Positions 25,761 to 35,869 are shown, numbered from the stretch's first letter. The stretch: 64,000 bases of DNA from Actibacterium naphthalenivorans (GCF_014196965.1 NZ_JACIEQ010000001.1:124001-188000); one strand, 5' to 3'. Notes: generated by a model from the letters alone, not told the origin. Numbers and translations are program-made.

Positions 25761-26321
25761 ATGGAAGGTTTCACCATTATTGATGCGGTCGTGGCCGTGG
25801 TCGTCGTGCTGTCGGCGATCCTGGCCTATTCGCGCGGGTTGATGCGCGAGGCGATGGCGATCCTGGGCTGGGTGGCCGCCGCGTTTCTGGCCTTTGTCTT
25901 CGCGCCCGCGGTCGAACCGCTGATCAAGCAGGTGCCGGTGCTGGGCGAGTTCATCGCCGACAGTTGCGAAATTTCGATCATCGCCGCCTTCGCCGCCGTC
26001 TTCGCGGTGGCGCTTGTGGTGGTGTCGATCTTCGCGCCCCTGTTTTCCTCGGTCGTGCAACGCTCCGCCCTTGGTGGCGTGGATCAGGGGCTCGGGTTTC
26101 TGTTCGGCGTGCTGCGCGGCATCGTTCTGGTGGCCGTGGCGTTCTTCGCCTATAACACCGTTGTCACGTCAGAGCCTTTGCCGATGGTCGATGACAGCCG
26201 TTCGGCCAGCGTGTTCGCCAAGCTGACCGACAAGATCGAAGAGCGCGACCCGGAAGATGCCCTGGGCTGGCTGACGAACCGCTATGACGCGCTGGTGGGA
26301 ACGTGCGGCTTGCCCGAATAG
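25761..26321 (+). CDS. cvpA: CvpA family membrane protein
   Basis: Inner-membrane protein of the colicin V production family, 186 residues, with four hydrophobic helices ('IIDAVVAVVVVLSAILAYSR', 'LGWVAAAFLAFVFA', 'IIAAFAAVFAVALVVVSI' and 'FGVLRGIVLVAVAFFAY'). CvpA often lies next to purF, as here, and affects envelope homeostasis in E. coli. AAGGAG precedes the start. The charged C-terminus is cytoplasmic or periplasmic depending on topology. Confidence 0.9.
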   Translation: MEGFTIIDAVVAVVVVLSAILAYSRGLMREAMAILGWVAAAFLAFVFAPAVEPLIKQVPVLGEFIADSCEISIIAAFAAVFAVALVVVSIFAPLFSSVVQRSALGGVDQGLGFLFGVLRGIVLVAVAFFAYNTVVTSEPLPMVDDSRSASVFAKLTDKIEERDPEDALGWLTNRYDALVGTCGLPE

Positions 26322-26416
26322 CGCCACCCCCCGTGCAGGCCCTGCGCCAAAACGACCCTGACCCCACCATGACGGGTTGTCTTTCGATCAAAACCGCATC
26401 ACACCGCCGGCGTGTT

Positions 26417-26429
26417 TCACAAAGTGTGA
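26417..26429. promoter_or_regulatory. Short palindrome in the purF leader region
   Basis: TCACA-AAG-TGTGA lies 77 bases before the purF start in the 184-base cvpA-purF gap. It could be an operator for purine control, but the arms are only 5 bases. No other structure stood out in this gap. Confidence 0.25.
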
Positions 26430-26505
26430 TCCTTTCGTGACACCGCCCGCCAGAGGCACTAAGGAAAGAACAACTTGTCCCTATCGGATTCGGAGCCCCG
26501 CTGAA

Positions 26506-27972
26506 ATGCGCGAGATGCCCCCAAGCCACCCGTTCGACGACGATAAACTGAAAGAGGAATGCGGCGTGTTCGGCGCGATCGGCCTGACCGATGCGGCGAA
26601 TTTCGTGGCCCTCGGCCTGCATGCGCTTCAGCATCGCGGGCAGGAGGCCGGCGGCATCGTGTCTCACGACCCCGAGGTCGGCTTCAACTCCGCCCGTCGT
26701 TTCGGATATGTGCGCGACAATTTCACCAAGGCCAGCCTGATGGACACCCTGCCCGGGCCGCTTGCCATCGGCCATGTGCGCTATTCCACCGCCGGATCGA
26801 AGGGGCAGACGCAGATTCGCGACGTTCAGCCTTTTTTCGGCGAGTTTTCCATGGGCGGCGCGGCGATTGCCCACAACGGCAACATCACCAACGCCAACGC
26901 CCTGCGCAAGGAGCTGATCGAGCGCGGTTCGATCTTCCAGTCTTCGTCGGACAGTGAATGTATCATCCACCTGATGGCCCGCTCGCTGCAGCGCAACATC
27001 CCCGAACGGATGAAGGATGCGCTGCGCCGGGTCGAGGGCGCGTTTTCCATCGTTGCGATGACCCGTACCAAGCTGATCGGCGTGCGCGATCCGCTGGGCG
27101 TGCGCCCGCTGGTTCTGGGCAGGCTCGGCGACGGCTGGGTTCTGTCGTCGGAGACTTGCGCGCTCGATATCCTCGGGGCCGAGTTCATCCGCGAGATCGC
27201 CCCTGGTGAGATGGTGGTGATTTCCGCGGACAAGGGCGTGGAGAGCTTTCAGCCCTTCGAGCGCACAAAGCCGCGGTTCTGCATCTTCGAACATGTGTAT
27301 TTCTCGCGCCCCGACAGCATTCTTGGCGGGCGTTCGGTCTATGAAACGCGCCATGCGATCGGCGTGGAACTGGCCAAGGAAGCCCCTGTCGACGCTGATC
27401 TTGTCTGTCCGGTACCCGATAGCGGCACGCCGGCCGCCATCGGGTTCAGCCAGCAAAGCGGCATCCCCTATGCGATGGGGATCATCCGCAACCAGTATAT
27501 GGGCCGGACCTTCATCGAACCGACAGAGCAGATCCGCAACATGGGCGTGCGGCTGAAGCTCAATGTCAACCGCGCGCTGATCAGGGGCAAGCGGGTGATC
27601 CTGGTTGACGACTCGGTGGTGCGCGGCACCACCAGCCGCAAGATCAAGCAGATGATCCTGGATGCCGGTGCGGCCGAGGTGCATTTCCGCATCGCCTCGC
27701 CCCCCACCGCGTGGCCCTGCTTTTACGGCGTCGATACGCCCGAGCGCAGCAAGCTTCTGGCCGCGAACATGTCCGAGGAAGAGATGCGCGCCTATCTGGA
27801 GGTGGACAGCCTGAAGTTCATCTCGCTCGACGGGCTGTACCGCGCCGTGGGCGAAGCAAAGGGCCGCAACTCCGAGGCGCCGCAATATTGCGATGCCTGC
27901 TTCTCGGGCGAATACCCGGTGGCGCCGAGCGACATGATCGCGAACGGGTTCGAGCTGAAGGCGGCGGAATGA
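26506..27972 (+). CDS. purF: Amidophosphoribosyltransferase
   Basis: First committed step of purine synthesis: PRPP + glutamine to phosphoribosylamine; 488 residues. The N-terminal nucleophile cysteine is in 'KEECGVFGAIG' after a short propeptide (Cys about residue 19). The PRPP motif is 'VILVDDSVVRGTTSR'. 'CDACFSGEYP' near the C-terminus is the CxxC of the iron-sulfur type of PurF (B. subtilis type). Start 26506 or 26515 are both possible. The SDR gene overlaps its stop by 4 bases. Confidence 0.95.
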   Translation: MREMPPSHPFDDDKLKEECGVFGAIGLTDAANFVALGLHALQHRGQEAGGIVSHDPEVGFNSARRFGYVRDNFTKASLMDTLPGPLAIGHVRYSTAGSKGQTQIRDVQPFFGEFSMGGAAIAHNGNITNANALRKELIERGSIFQSSSDSECIIHLMARSLQRNIPERMKDALRRVEGAFSIVAMTRTKLIGVRDPLGVRPLVLGRLGDGWVLSSETCALDILGAEFIREIAPGEMVVISADKGVESFQPFERTKPRFCIFEHVYFSRPDSILGGRSVYETRHAIGVELAKEAPVDADLVCPVPDSGTPAAIGFSQQSGIPYAMGIIRNQYMGRTFIEPTEQIRNMGVRLKLNVNRALIRGKRVILVDDSVVRGTTSRKIKQMILDAGAAEVHFRIASPPTAWPCFYGVDTPERSKLLAANMSEEEMRAYLEVDSLKFISLDGLYRAVGEAKGRNSEAPQYCDACFSGEYPVAPSDMIANGFELKAAE

Positions 27973-28640
27973 GCGAAAAGATTGCCCTGATCACCGGCGC
28001 CTCGCGCGGGCTTGGCGCCGCCGTGGCCGAAGAACTGGCCGCCGAGGGCTGGCATGTCATCGCCGTGGCCCGCACCGTGGGCGCGCTGGAAGAACTGGAC
28101 GACCGCATCAAGGCGCGCGGCGGCCATGCCACGCTGGCGCCGATGGACGTGACCGAAACCGATGCGATGCGCCATCTGTGCCGGTCGATCCATGATCGCT
28201 GGGGGCGGCTTGATCTGTGGGTGCATACCGCCATCCACGTGCCGCCGATGACGCCGGCCGACCATCTGGACGAAAAGGACTGGGCAAAGGTCGTGGCCAC
28301 CGGCATCACCGCGCCGGGTATCCTGATCCCCTTCATCTCGCCGCTGCTGCAGGCCTCGGGGGCCGGAACGGCGGTGCATGTGGACGATCCGAATGCGGGC
28401 AAGTTTCTTGCCGCCTATGCCGCCGCGAAATCGGCGCAACGGGCGCTGTTCGCAAGCTGGGCCGCCGAAACCGCCAAGACCGCTAGGCCGCGCGTGATCA
28501 GCTTTACGCCCGCGCCCATGGCCACCGCCACCCGCGCCCGGTTCTATCCGGGCGAGGATCGCACCGTACTGGCCCGGCCCGCCGATCAGGCCGCGCGCCT
28601 GCTGGCCGCCGTGATGGAACTGGAACAGGCAGGCGGATAG
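27969..28640 (+). CDS. Short-chain dehydrogenase/reductase (SDR)
   Basis: NAD(P)-dependent oxidoreductase of the classical SDR family, 223 residues. The cofactor motif is '[19 protein letters not shown]' (TGxxxGxG) and the catalytic Tyr-Lys pair is in '[12 protein letters not shown]'. The usual 'NNA' is replaced by 'HTAIH', and the Ser of the triad is not obvious ('VHVDDPN'), so activity may be altered. It overlaps purF by 4 bases. The substrate is unknown. Confidence 0.87.
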   Translation: MSEKIALITGASRGLGAAVAEELAAEGWHVIAVARTVGALEELDDRIKARGGHATLAPMDVTETDAMRHLCRSIHDRWGRLDLWVHTAIHVPPMTPADHLDEKDWAKVVATGITAPGILIPFISPLLQASGAGTAVHVDDPNAGKFLAAYAAAKSAQRALFASWAAETAKTARPRVISFTPAPMATATRARFYPGEDRTVLARPADQAARLLAAVMELEQAGG

Positions 28641-28701
28641 CCCGAAGCTCACCGCCAATCCCGCGACGGGGCACAGGGCCGCCGAATCGGGCCGCCGCCG
28701 C

Positions 28702-28730
28702 TTGCCGCCCTGCCCCGCCTCTACTATTGA
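28702..28730 (+). promoter_or_regulatory. Possible surE promoter
   Basis: TTGCCG (28702-28707), a 17-base spacer and TATTGA (28725-28730) lie 30 bases before the surE start, a fair sigma-70-type arrangement. This is a pattern match only. Confidence 0.35.
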
Positions 28731-28759
28731 GGATGCAACGGCAACAGCGGCAGGCATCC

Positions 28760-29545
28760 ATGCGCATTCTCATCACAAATGACGACGGTATCAACGCGCC
28801 CGGCCTGAAAGTGCTCGAGGCCATCGCCCAGGAGATTGCCGGCCCCGGCGGCGAGGTCTGGACAGTGGCGCCCGCCTTCGAGCAATCGGGCGTGGCGCAC
28901 AAGATTTCCTATACCCATCCGATGATGATCGCCGAGCTTGGCCCGCGCCGGTTCGCCGCCGAAGGCTCTCCGGCCGATTGCGTGCTGGCCGGGCTTTACG
29001 ATGTGATGCCCGACGCAAGGCCCGACCTGGTGCTTTCAGGTGTGAACCGGGGCAACAACGCGGGCGAGAATGCGCTTTACTCCGGCACGATCGGCGGCGC
29101 GATGGAGGCGGCGCTGCAGGGGCTGCCCGCCATCGCCCTGTCGCAATACATGGGCCCGCAGAATTATCGCGAGAATTTCCAGTTCGATGCCGCCGCCGCG
29201 CATGGCGCCGCCACGGTGCGCAACCTGCTGAACAACGGGCTGTGGGATGGCGAGGATTACCGCATCTTCTACAACGTCAACTTTCCGCCCATCACCGGCG
29301 ACAAGGTGATGGGGCTGCGCGTCAGCCCGCAGGGCTATCGCCAGGATTGCTTTTTCGGGGTGGAGCCGCATATGTCACCCTCGGGCCGCAAGTTTCTGTG
29401 GATCAAGGGCGGCCCGCAACACCACCCGACGACGCCGGGCACCGATGTCAGCGATTGCCTCGAGGGGTATATCTCGGTCACGCCGATGCGCGCGGATCTG
29501 ACGGCGCATGACACGATCGCCTGGCTGAAAGACCAGCTGGAATGA
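28760..29545 (+). CDS. surE: 5'/3'-nucleotidase SurE
   Basis: Metal-dependent nucleoside monophosphatase; 261 residues. The N-terminal '[20 protein letters not shown]' carries the catalytic Asp-Asp pair, and '[20 protein letters not shown]' is the second metal and phosphate site. I chose the ATG at 28760 over one 33 bases earlier. It overlaps pcm by 4 bases, the classic surE-pcm pair. Confidence 0.95.
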   Translation: MRILITNDDGINAPGLKVLEAIAQEIAGPGGEVWTVAPAFEQSGVAHKISYTHPMMIAELGPRRFAAEGSPADCVLAGLYDVMPDARPDLVLSGVNRGNNAGENALYSGTIGGAMEAALQGLPAIALSQYMGPQNYRENFQFDAAAAHGAATVRNLLNNGLWDGEDYRIFYNVNFPPITGDKVMGLRVSPQGYRQDCFFGVEPHMSPSGRKFLWIKGGPQHHPTTPGTDVSDCLEGYISVTPMRADLTAHDTIAWLKDQLE

Positions 29546-30186
29546 GCGGAACCGCCGAACAGAAGATGCAGTTTCTCTACGCGCTCCGGTCCAAGGGCGT
29601 GACGGACAAGCGTGTTCTGACGGCGATGGAGGAAATCGACCGGGGCGAGTTCGTGCGCGGCGGCCTGTTCGCCGATCGCGCCTATGAGGATATGCCGCTG
29701 CCCATCGCCTGTGGTCAGACCATCAGCCAGCCTTCGGTGGTCGGGCTGATGACCCAGGCGCTGAACGTGCGGCCGCGTGACAAGGTGCTCGAGGTGGGCA
29801 CCGGCTCCGGCTATCAGGCCGCGATCCTCAGCAAGCTGGCGCGGCGGGTCTATACGGTGGAGCGGCACCGCCGGCTGGTGAAAGAGGCGCAGCGCCATTT
29901 CGACCGGCTGGATCTGACCAATGTCACCGCGATCCTGGGCGACGGGTCGCACGGGTTGCCCGAACAGGCGCCGTTCGACCGGATTCTGGTGACCGCCGCG
30001 GCCGAAGATACGCCCGGCCCCCTATTGGCGCAGCTGCGCGAGGGGGGTATCATGGTGTTGCCCGTGGGGCAGTCGGATACGGTGCAAAGCCTGATCAGGG
30101 TGACGCGCACGCCCCATGGTTTTGAGTATGACGAGCTTCGGCCGGTGCGGTTCGTGCCGCTGGTCGAAGGGCTCGGACAGGAATGA
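29542..30186 (+). CDS. pcm: Protein-L-isoaspartate O-methyltransferase
   Basis: Repairs age-damaged proteins by methylating L-isoaspartyl residues with SAM; 214 residues. '[19 protein letters not shown]' and '[18 protein letters not shown]' (motif I) are diagnostic. It is coupled to surE and followed at 55 bases by the LysM/M23 lipoprotein, the same order as in the surE-pcm-nlpD cluster of other proteobacteria. Confidence 0.95.
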   Translation: MSGTAEQKMQFLYALRSKGVTDKRVLTAMEEIDRGEFVRGGLFADRAYEDMPLPIACGQTISQPSVVGLMTQALNVRPRDKVLEVGTGSGYQAAILSKLARRVYTVERHRRLVKEAQRHFDRLDLTNVTAILGDGSHGLPEQAPFDRILVTAAAEDTPGPLLAQLREGGIMVLPVGQSDTVQSLIRVTRTPHGFEYDELRPVRFVPLVEGLGQE

Positions 30187-30241
30187 CGGACCACAGCGGA
30201 GTGCCCGGACCAACACGGGGCCCGCGATTGAGGAGTGAGCC

Positions 30242-31369
30242 ATGACAGCCCGCCGACGCCCCCGCCTGCGCGCCCTGACCCTGGGCTGTTCCGTTCTGGC
30301 GCTTGCCGCCTGCCAGGACTTCGACCTGGACCTGCGCAGCAACGATGCCAACACCTCTGACGCGGTGCGCCAGCAGACGGCCCCCCGGCCCGCGCCGGAT
30401 GCGCGCGGCGTGATCTCCTACCCCAACTATCAGGTGGCCGTGGCGCGGCGCGGCGACAGCGTGGCCGATGTGGCCGCCCGTGTCGGGCTGCCGGCCGGCG
30501 AACTGGCCACGTTCAACGGGCTGCCGCAGGATGTCGCGCTGCGCGAAGGCGAGCTTCTGGCCCTGCCCGCCAGTGCCCGCGAAACCGCGCCGGACGATAC
30601 GATCGACATCACCACGCTGGCCGGGGGCGCCATCGAACGCGCCGACGGGGCGATCACGCCCGCCACGACCACCACCCCGGCCACCGCCACCCAGGCCGAA
30701 CCGATCCGCCACCGGGTGGAGCGTGGCGAAACCGCCTATTCCATCGCCCGGCTCTACAACGTGTCGGTGCGGTCTCTGGCCGACTGGAACGGGCTCGCCC
30801 CCGATCTTTCGGTGCGCGAAGGGCAGTATCTGCTGATCCCCGTCGTCACCACGGCCGCCGCCCCGGCCCCCCCCGAAACGACAACCCCGCCGGGGGCGAT
30901 TTCGCGCATTCCGGTGCCGCCCACCGCCGCACGCCCGCTGCCCGATGAGCAGACCGCCCCCGCCGCGGCCCCCGTCACGCCGCCGCCCTCGCCCGATCTG
31001 GAAGAGGAAAAGACCGTCACCGCCCGCCTCGCCTTCCCGGTGGAGGGCCAGATCTTCCGTGGCTACGAGAAGAAGAAGAACGACGGTATCGACATTTCCG
31101 CCCCCGCCGGCTCCGCGATCAAGGCAGCCGAAGCCGGAACCGTGGCCGCCATCACCCGCGACACCGATCAGGTGCCGATCCTTGTGCTGCGCCATTCCGA
31201 CAACCTGTTGACTGTCTATGCCAACATCGCCGATATCAGCGTCGCCAAGGGCGATACGGTGACGCGCGGCCAGCAAGTGGCCACCGTTCGCGCCAGCGAT
31301 CCGGCGTTTCTGCATTTCGAGGTGCGCGAAGGCTTCGAAAGCGTCGATCCGATGAGCTATCTCAACTGA
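30242..31369 (+). CDS. NlpD-like LysM/M23 lipoprotein with degenerate peptidase site
   Basis: Outer-envelope lipoprotein, 375 residues. It has a signal peptide and lipobox LAAC (Cys about residue 24), two LysM peptidoglycan-binding modules ('VARRGDSVADVAARVGLPAG' and 'RVERGETAYSIARLYNVS'), a Pro/Ala linker, and a C-terminal M23 (LytM) domain. Zinc ligands appear to be lost: HxxxD is 'NDGID', YAH is 'YANI' and HxH is 'FLHFEVR'. NlpD-type activators of amidases are also inactive, so this probably switches on a peptidoglycan amidase at division. Downstream tat genes are convergent. Confidence 0.87.
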   Translation: MTARRRPRLRALTLGCSVLALAACQDFDLDLRSNDANTSDAVRQQTAPRPAPDARGVISYPNYQVAVARRGDSVADVAARVGLPAGELATFNGLPQDVALREGELLALPASARETAPDDTIDITTLAGGAIERADGAITPATTTTPATATQAEPIRHRVERGETAYSIARLYNVSVRSLADWNGLAPDLSVREGQYLLIPVVTTAAAPAPPETTTPPGAISRIPVPPTAARPLPDEQTAPAAAPVTPPPSPDLEEEKTVTARLAFPVEGQIFRGYEKKKNDGIDISAPAGSAIKAAEAGTVAAITRDTDQVPILVLRHSDNLLTVYANIADISVAKGDTVTRGQQVATVRASDPAFLHFEVREGFESVDPMSYLN

Positions 31370-31390
31370 TCCAAAGCCCGGCGGCGGCGG

Positions 31391-32233
31391 TCAGAGCGTT
31401 ATGCCGCGCCGCCCGGCCAGATCCGTGAAATACTGCCACGCCACCCGGCCCGAACGGCTGCCGCGGGTGGCCTGCCATTCGATGGCCTCGGCGCGCAGGG
31501 TGGCATCGTCGATCTGCAGCCCATGCGCATCGCAATAGCCGCGGATCATCGCCAGATACTCGTCCTGATCGCAGGGGTGAAAGCCCAGCCACAGCCCGAA
31601 ACGATCGGAAAGCGAAACCTTCTCTTCCACCGCCTCGGACGGGTTGATGGCGCTGCCACGCTCGTTCTCGATCATGTCGCGGGGCATCAGGTGGCGGCGG
31701 TTGGAGGTGGCATAGAACACCACATTGTCGGGCCGCCCCTCGATCCCGCCATCCAGAACCGCTTTCAGAGATTTGTAGTGCTGATCGTCGTGGGAAAACG
31801 ACAGGTCGTCGCAAAACAGCAGGAAACGCGCGTCGGCACCGCGCAGCAGGGTCAGCAGCCGCCCGATCGACGGCAGGTCTTCGCGCTGCACCTCGACGAT
31901 CTTCAGCGCATGCCCCTGGCGCAGAACCTCGGCATGGACGGCTTTGACGAGCGAGGATTTCCCCATCCCCCGCGCGCCCCAGAGCAAGGCGTTGTTGGCC
32001 GGCAGGCCGCGCGCGAAGCGAAGCGTGTTTTCCAGCAGCGTGTCGCGGGCGCGGTTGATGCCCAGAAGCAGCCCCAGCTCGACCCGGTTGACCGACCCGA
32101 CCGGCGCAAGGCGATCCGGCGAAACATGCCAGACGAACGCATCGGCGGTGGCGAAATCGGGTGCTGCGGCGGCGGGCGGGCTGATCCGCTCCAGCGCCGC
32201 TGCGATCCGGGTCAGGGTGTCGCCGTCACTCAT
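31391..32233 (-). CDS. DUF815-type AAA ATPase
   Basis: A 280-residue ATP-binding protein. Walker A is 'LWGARGMGKSSLVKAVH' (about residues 84-100), Walker B 'FLLFCDDLSF' and sensor 'VVFYATSNRRHLMPR' are clear, and the tail 'RSGRVAWQYFTDLAGR' is conserved in the DUF815 family. The function of the family is unknown to me. It overlaps the tatC stop by 4 bases and is the last gene of the tat operon. Confidence 0.87.
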   Translation of the reverse strand: MSDGDTLTRIAAALERISPPAAAAPDFATADAFVWHVSPDRLAPVGSVNRVELGLLLGINRARDTLLENTLRFARGLPANNALLWGARGMGKSSLVKAVHAEVLRQGHALKIVEVQREDLPSIGRLLTLLRGADARFLLFCDDLSFSHDDQHYKSLKAVLDGGIEGRPDNVVFYATSNRRHLMPRDMIENERGSAINPSEAVEEKVSLSDRFGLWLGFHPCDQDEYLAMIRGYCDAHGLQIDDATLRAEAIEWQATRGSRSGRVAWQYFTDLAGRRGITL

Positions 32234-33222
32234 GCGGGTTTGTTGTCCTCGCCGTCTTCGTCATCTTCTTCTTCGAACTCTTTGAGCAGCGGATCATCGG
32301 CGGCGGCTTCGGGATCGAACGCATCGGCGGCATCCTCTGCGGCCTCCGGCTCTTCATCTTCGTCGTCCTCGAACCACAGCCCCTGGGCACGCAGATCGGC
32401 CTCGCGCTTGCGCTCTACCCAGGCGACAAGAAAAATCGAGATCTCGTAGAGACCGTAGACCACCACGAACAAAATCGCCTGCGTGGTGACATCGGGCGGC
32501 GTGACCAGCGCGGCGACGGTCAGAATGCCCACCACGGCATATTTCCGCACGGAACGCAGCCCGGCGGCAGAGGTCAGCCCGGCCTTGCCCATCAACGTCA
32601 GCAACACCGGAAGCTGAAAGCACACCCCGAAGGCGACGATCATTTTCAGCGTGATATCGAGGGTTTCGTTGACCTTGCCGTTGAACACGATGTCGATGCC
32701 CCGGTCCGTGCCCGCCGCAACCTCCGCCCCTTCGGTGCCGGCCACGTAAGCGGCCACCATCGAGGGCAGATCGGCGAAACCAAGGAAAAACGCCATCGCC
32801 AGCGGCACGACCACGAACTGGGCAAAGGCGGCGCCCAACAGGAACAGCAGCGGCGAGGCGATCAGGAACGGCAGAAAGGCATTCTTTTCAGCCTTGTAAA
32901 GGCCCGGCGCCACAAAGCGCCAAAGCTGATAGCCGATCACCGGGAACGACAGGGCCAGACCGCCGACCATCGAAATCCGGATCAGCGTGAAGAAATACTC
33001 CTGCGGTGCGGTGTATTGCATCACAGGGTTGGGGTTGCCGAGATCCCGCATCGTGTCTTCGATCGGGATCAGCAGGAAATCCAGGATATACCGGCCCACC
33101 GAAAAGCAGATCACCATGCCGATGATGAAGGCCAGCGCGGCGCGGATCAGCCGCGTGCGCAGCTCTGCCAGATGCTCGATCAGCGGAGCGCTGGAATCCT
33201 CGATCTCGTCGGCGTTGCTCAT
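32230..33222 (-). CDS. tatC: Twin-arginine translocase subunit TatC
   Basis: Receptor for twin-arginine signal peptides; 330 residues with six transmembrane helices. '[16 protein letters not shown]' at the N-terminus and '[15 protein letters not shown]' and '[11 protein letters not shown]' are hallmarks. The protein has an insertion ('[18 protein letters not shown]', about residues 157-174) between helices, which the E. coli protein lacks, and an acidic C-terminal tail of about 55 residues. It overlaps tatB by 4 bases. Confidence 0.96.
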   Translation of the reverse strand: MSNADEIEDSSAPLIEHLAELRTRLIRAALAFIIGMVICFSVGRYILDFLLIPIEDTMRDLGNPNPVMQYTAPQEYFFTLIRISMVGGLALSFPVIGYQLWRFVAPGLYKAEKNAFLPFLIASPLLFLLGAAFAQFVVVPLAMAFFLGFADLPSMVAAYVAGTEGAEVAAGTDRGIDIVFNGKVNETLDITLKMIVAFGVCFQLPVLLTLMGKAGLTSAAGLRSVRKYAVVGILTVAALVTPPDVTTQAILFVVVYGLYEISIFLVAWVERKREADLRAQGLWFEDDEDEEPEAAEDAADAFDPEAAADDPLLKEFEEEDDEDGEDNKPA

Positions 33223-33812
33223 GCGTCGTCACTCTTCGCGGCGGCCTTGCGGCTGGCGCGGGGTTTGGCGGCGGTTTTCGCCGCCGGTTTCTTGCTCACG
33301 GCCTTTTTGGCGGGCGTTTTCTTGGCGGGAGCCTTGCGGGCCGCGGATTTCTTTGCGGCGGGTTTGGCGGCAGGTTTGGGCGCCGGGGCGGCTTCGGCGG
33401 TTTTCGCGGCTTCTTCGGCGGCGATCCGGGCGCTGGCCTTCTCGGCGGCGGCCTGCTTGATCTTCGCCGCCGCCTCGGCGCGCTCTTCGCTCAGTGCCGC
33501 GGTCGCGGGGCCTTTTGCGGTGGCCGAGGGCACTTTCGGCTCCCATTTCTCGAACTTGTCGGCGGCGTCCTTGATCGCGTCCAGCCCCATCTTGCGCGGG
33601 TTGGCGATGTCTTTCAGGCTCTTGGTCGCTTCGTTGATGCCGGCCTCGTCGGCGGCATCGTCCATCGCGCGCTGAAACTCGCGCGCCATGTTGCGGGCCT
33701 TGGCGGTAAACCGGCCCAGCGTGCGGAACATGCCGGGCAGGTCCTTGGGCCCCACCACGATCAGCGCAACGATACCGATGACCAGAAGTTCGGTCCAGCC
33801 GAGATCAAACAT
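33219..33812 (-). CDS. tatB: Twin-arginine translocase subunit TatB
   Basis: Partner of TatC in signal-peptide recognition; 197 residues. It starts '[19 protein letters not shown]' (one transmembrane helix with the functional Glu8), then an amphipathic helix ('[18 protein letters not shown]'). The long C-terminal tail is Ala/Lys/Pro-rich and histone-like, as in other alphaproteobacterial TatB. It is followed by tatC with a 4-base overlap. Confidence 0.95.
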   Translation of the reverse strand: MFDLGWTELLVIGIVALIVVGPKDLPGMFRTLGRFTAKARNMAREFQRAMDDAADEAGINEATKSLKDIANPRKMGLDAIKDAADKFEKWEPKVPSATAKGPATAALSEERAEAAAKIKQAAAEKASARIAAEEAAKTAEAAPAPKPAAKPAAKKSAARKAPAKKTPAKKAVSKKPAAKTAAKPRASRKAAAKSDDA

Positions 33813-33845
33813 GTGCGTCCCGCCCCCGGTGCGGCGCTGGCGCGC

Positions 33846-34061
33846 TTACACCTTGTCCTTTTCGGTGGCTTCGGGCGTGACATCCCGTGCGCTTTCGAGA
33901 TTGTTCTCAATCTCTTCGCTGCCGTCTTTCACGCCCTTCTTGAACGCGGTGATGCCTTTGCCGACCTCGCCCATCAGCGAAGAAATCTTGCCGCGGCCGA
34001 AAAGCACCAGCACCACGACGGCGATCAGAAGCAGGCCGGGAAGGCCGATATTGTTCAGCAT
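33846..34061 (-). CDS. tatA: Twin-arginine translocase subunit TatA
   Basis: Forms the protein-conducting part of the Tat system; 71 residues. It has an N-terminal helix '[20 protein letters not shown]', then the FGRGK hinge and an amphipathic helix '[17 protein letters not shown]'. The start at 34061 follows a GGGAGAAG site; an open frame upstream to 34118 is not needed. It is the first gene of tatABC-DUF815. Confidence 0.96.
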   Translation of the reverse strand: MLNNIGLPGLLLIAVVVLVLFGRGKISSLMGEVGKGITAFKKGVKDGSEEIENNLESARDVTPEATEKDKV

Positions 34062-34294
34062 GGTCTTCTCCCTTGGGGGCCGTTCGCCCGGACACCCGTT
34101 TTGAAATCTGTCAAACACATTTATGAGTTATGAAGGGGAGATCAAAGCCCCATTCCGCCGCAGATACCGGATTTCTTGCAGAATTCCCCATAAGCGCGGC
34201 GGCAGGCCGCAGGCTGCGCGCTTTTGTTGCGGCGCGGGCGCGTCTACACGGGGCCTATGGGCGCGAACGAGTCACTGGCAAAGGAACGTGAAAC

Positions 34295-34675
34295 ATGCAT
34301 ACCGAAGACATTGGCGGCAAAACCCTGGAACACTGGACGGTCGATGACGTCGAGCAGGCACTGCGCGACGGCAAGATCATTCTGATCGACGTGCGGACGC
34401 CGCAGGAATACATGTTCGAATACATCCACGGCGCGCTGCTGGCACCGATGGCCGGGTTCGATCCGGCCTTCATGCCGCCGCAAACCGACGAACGGCAGAT
34501 CGTGTTTCACTGCGGCTCGGGCGTGCGCTCTCGCAAGGTGGCGGAACAGTATCTGGCCGCGGGCCATGACCGGATCGCCCATCTGGATGGCGGTTTCGCA
34601 GCGTGGAAAGTGGCCGCCAAGCCCTATATGGGCACCGATCCGGCCACCGGGGCGCCGCGCAAGGTCGGCGGTTAA
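34295..34675 (+). CDS. Rhodanese-like domain protein
   Basis: A single rhodanese domain, 126 residues. The active-site loop is 'VFHCGSGVRSRKVAEQYL' with the persulfide-forming Cys about residue 71, and 'LIDVRTPQEYMFEYIHGALL' is the family N-terminal motif. It could transfer sulfane sulfur or act as a sensor; no partner gene is adjacent. It is divergent from tatA (233-base gap) and ends 4 bases inside the ABC ATPase gene on the other strand. Confidence 0.9.
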   Translation: MHTEDIGGKTLEHWTVDDVEQALRDGKIILIDVRTPQEYMFEYIHGALLAPMAGFDPAFMPPQTDERQIVFHCGSGVRSRKVAEQYLAAGHDRIAHLDGGFAAWKVAAKPYMGTDPATGAPRKVGG

Positions 34676-35781
34676 CCCGCCGGGCGGGATTGCGTGCTGC
34701 CGGTCGCGGGAAATACAAAGCACCGTTCGCGGCGAATCATCAGCCACATCGGCGTGCCGGGCTTGGGCAGGAAGACGCCCGGCACCGTGGCCTTGAGCAT
34801 CGAGCCGTCATATTCCATCCGGAATTCCAGCAGGCTTTCGCTGCCCATGAACCGGGCCCGGTCGACGACGGCGCGCGCGGCGGCGCCGTTTTCCGGCGTC
34901 GGCGCGGGGCCGACCCCGTTACGGTCGAACTCGATCTTCAGATGCTGCGGCCGGATGATGATTTCGACTTCGGTATCCTCGGGCACGGCCGGGGTCATGA
35001 ACTGCCCGAAAGGGGTATCGGTCAGAAAGCCGTGAACCCGGCCGCGGATCACGTTGATGTCGGAAAAGAAGCCGGCGGCGGCCTTGTCCACGGGCGCGTT
35101 GTAGATGTTGTAGGGCGCGCCCTGCTGCACGATCCGTCCGCCGCGCATCAGCGCGATCTCGTCAGCCATGCGCATCGCCTCTTCCGGCTCATGCGTCACC
35201 AGAAGCACCGCGGCGCCCTCTTCCTTAAGCACACTCAGGGTCTGGTCGCGGATATCGTCGCGCAGGCGGTTGTCGAGCCCCGAAAACGGCTCGTCCATCA
35301 GCATGATGCCGGGGCGCGGCGCCAGGGCGCGGGCCAGCGCCACGCGCTGCTGCTCGCCGCCCGAAAGCTCGTGCGGATAATCGTCGATGAAGCGCAGCAT
35401 CTCGACCCGCGCCAGAAGCTCTTCGACACGGGCGCGCCGGGCCGCCTTGGGGCCCTTCAGCCCGAAGGCCACGTTATCGGCCACGCTCAGATGCGGGAAC
35501 AGCGCGAAATCCTGAAACATCAACCCGATCGAGCGGCCCTCGGGCGGGACCCGGAAAATCGTGTCGCAGACCAGCGCGCCGTCGACAAAGATCGTGCCTT
35601 CGTCCTGCATGTCGACGCCAGCGATGATACGCAGCGTGGTGGACTTGCCACAGCCCGACGGGCCCAGCAGGCAGGTGACCTGCCCAGGCATCACCGCCAG
35701 CGACACGTCATCCACCACCGCCCGGCCGCCGAAGCGCCGGGTGATGTTCCGAATTTCCAGCCGGGGGGTCGTGTCGCTCAC
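34672..35781 (-). CDS. FbpC/PotA-type ABC transporter ATP-binding protein (orphan)
   Basis: ATPase of an importer for ferric iron, spermidine/putrescine or similar; 369 residues. Walker A 'LLGPSGCGKSTTLRIIAG', signature 'ELSGGEQQRVALARALA', Walker B 'IMLMDEPFSGLD' and switch 'VTHEPEE' are intact. The C-terminal TOBE-like domain ('EVEIIIRPQHLKIEF') fits FbpC. No permease or binding-protein gene is in the vicinity, so its partners are elsewhere. An 88-base gap separates it from the frameshifted SDR upstream. Confidence 0.88.
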   Translation of the reverse strand: MSDTTPRLEIRNITRRFGGRAVVDDVSLAVMPGQVTCLLGPSGCGKSTTLRIIAGVDMQDEGTIFVDGALVCDTIFRVPPEGRSIGLMFQDFALFPHLSVADNVAFGLKGPKAARRARVEELLARVEMLRFIDDYPHELSGGEQQRVALARALAPRPGIMLMDEPFSGLDNRLRDDIRDQTLSVLKEEGAAVLLVTHEPEEAMRMADEIALMRGGRIVQQGAPYNIYNAPVDKAAAGFFSDINVIRGRVHGFLTDTPFGQFMTPAVPEDTEVEIIIRPQHLKIEFDRNGVGPAPTPENGAAARAVVDRARFMGSESLLEFRMEYDGSMLKATVPGVFLPKPGTPMWLMIRRERCFVFPATGSTQSRPAG

Positions 35782-35869
35782 CGCTGCCTCACCTCATTCC
35801 CGAGCGAAAAAATCGGGATTTGTTCGGAAATATCAACCCCGAAGCCCTGCCGCAAGCCTTGCCCGCCTG

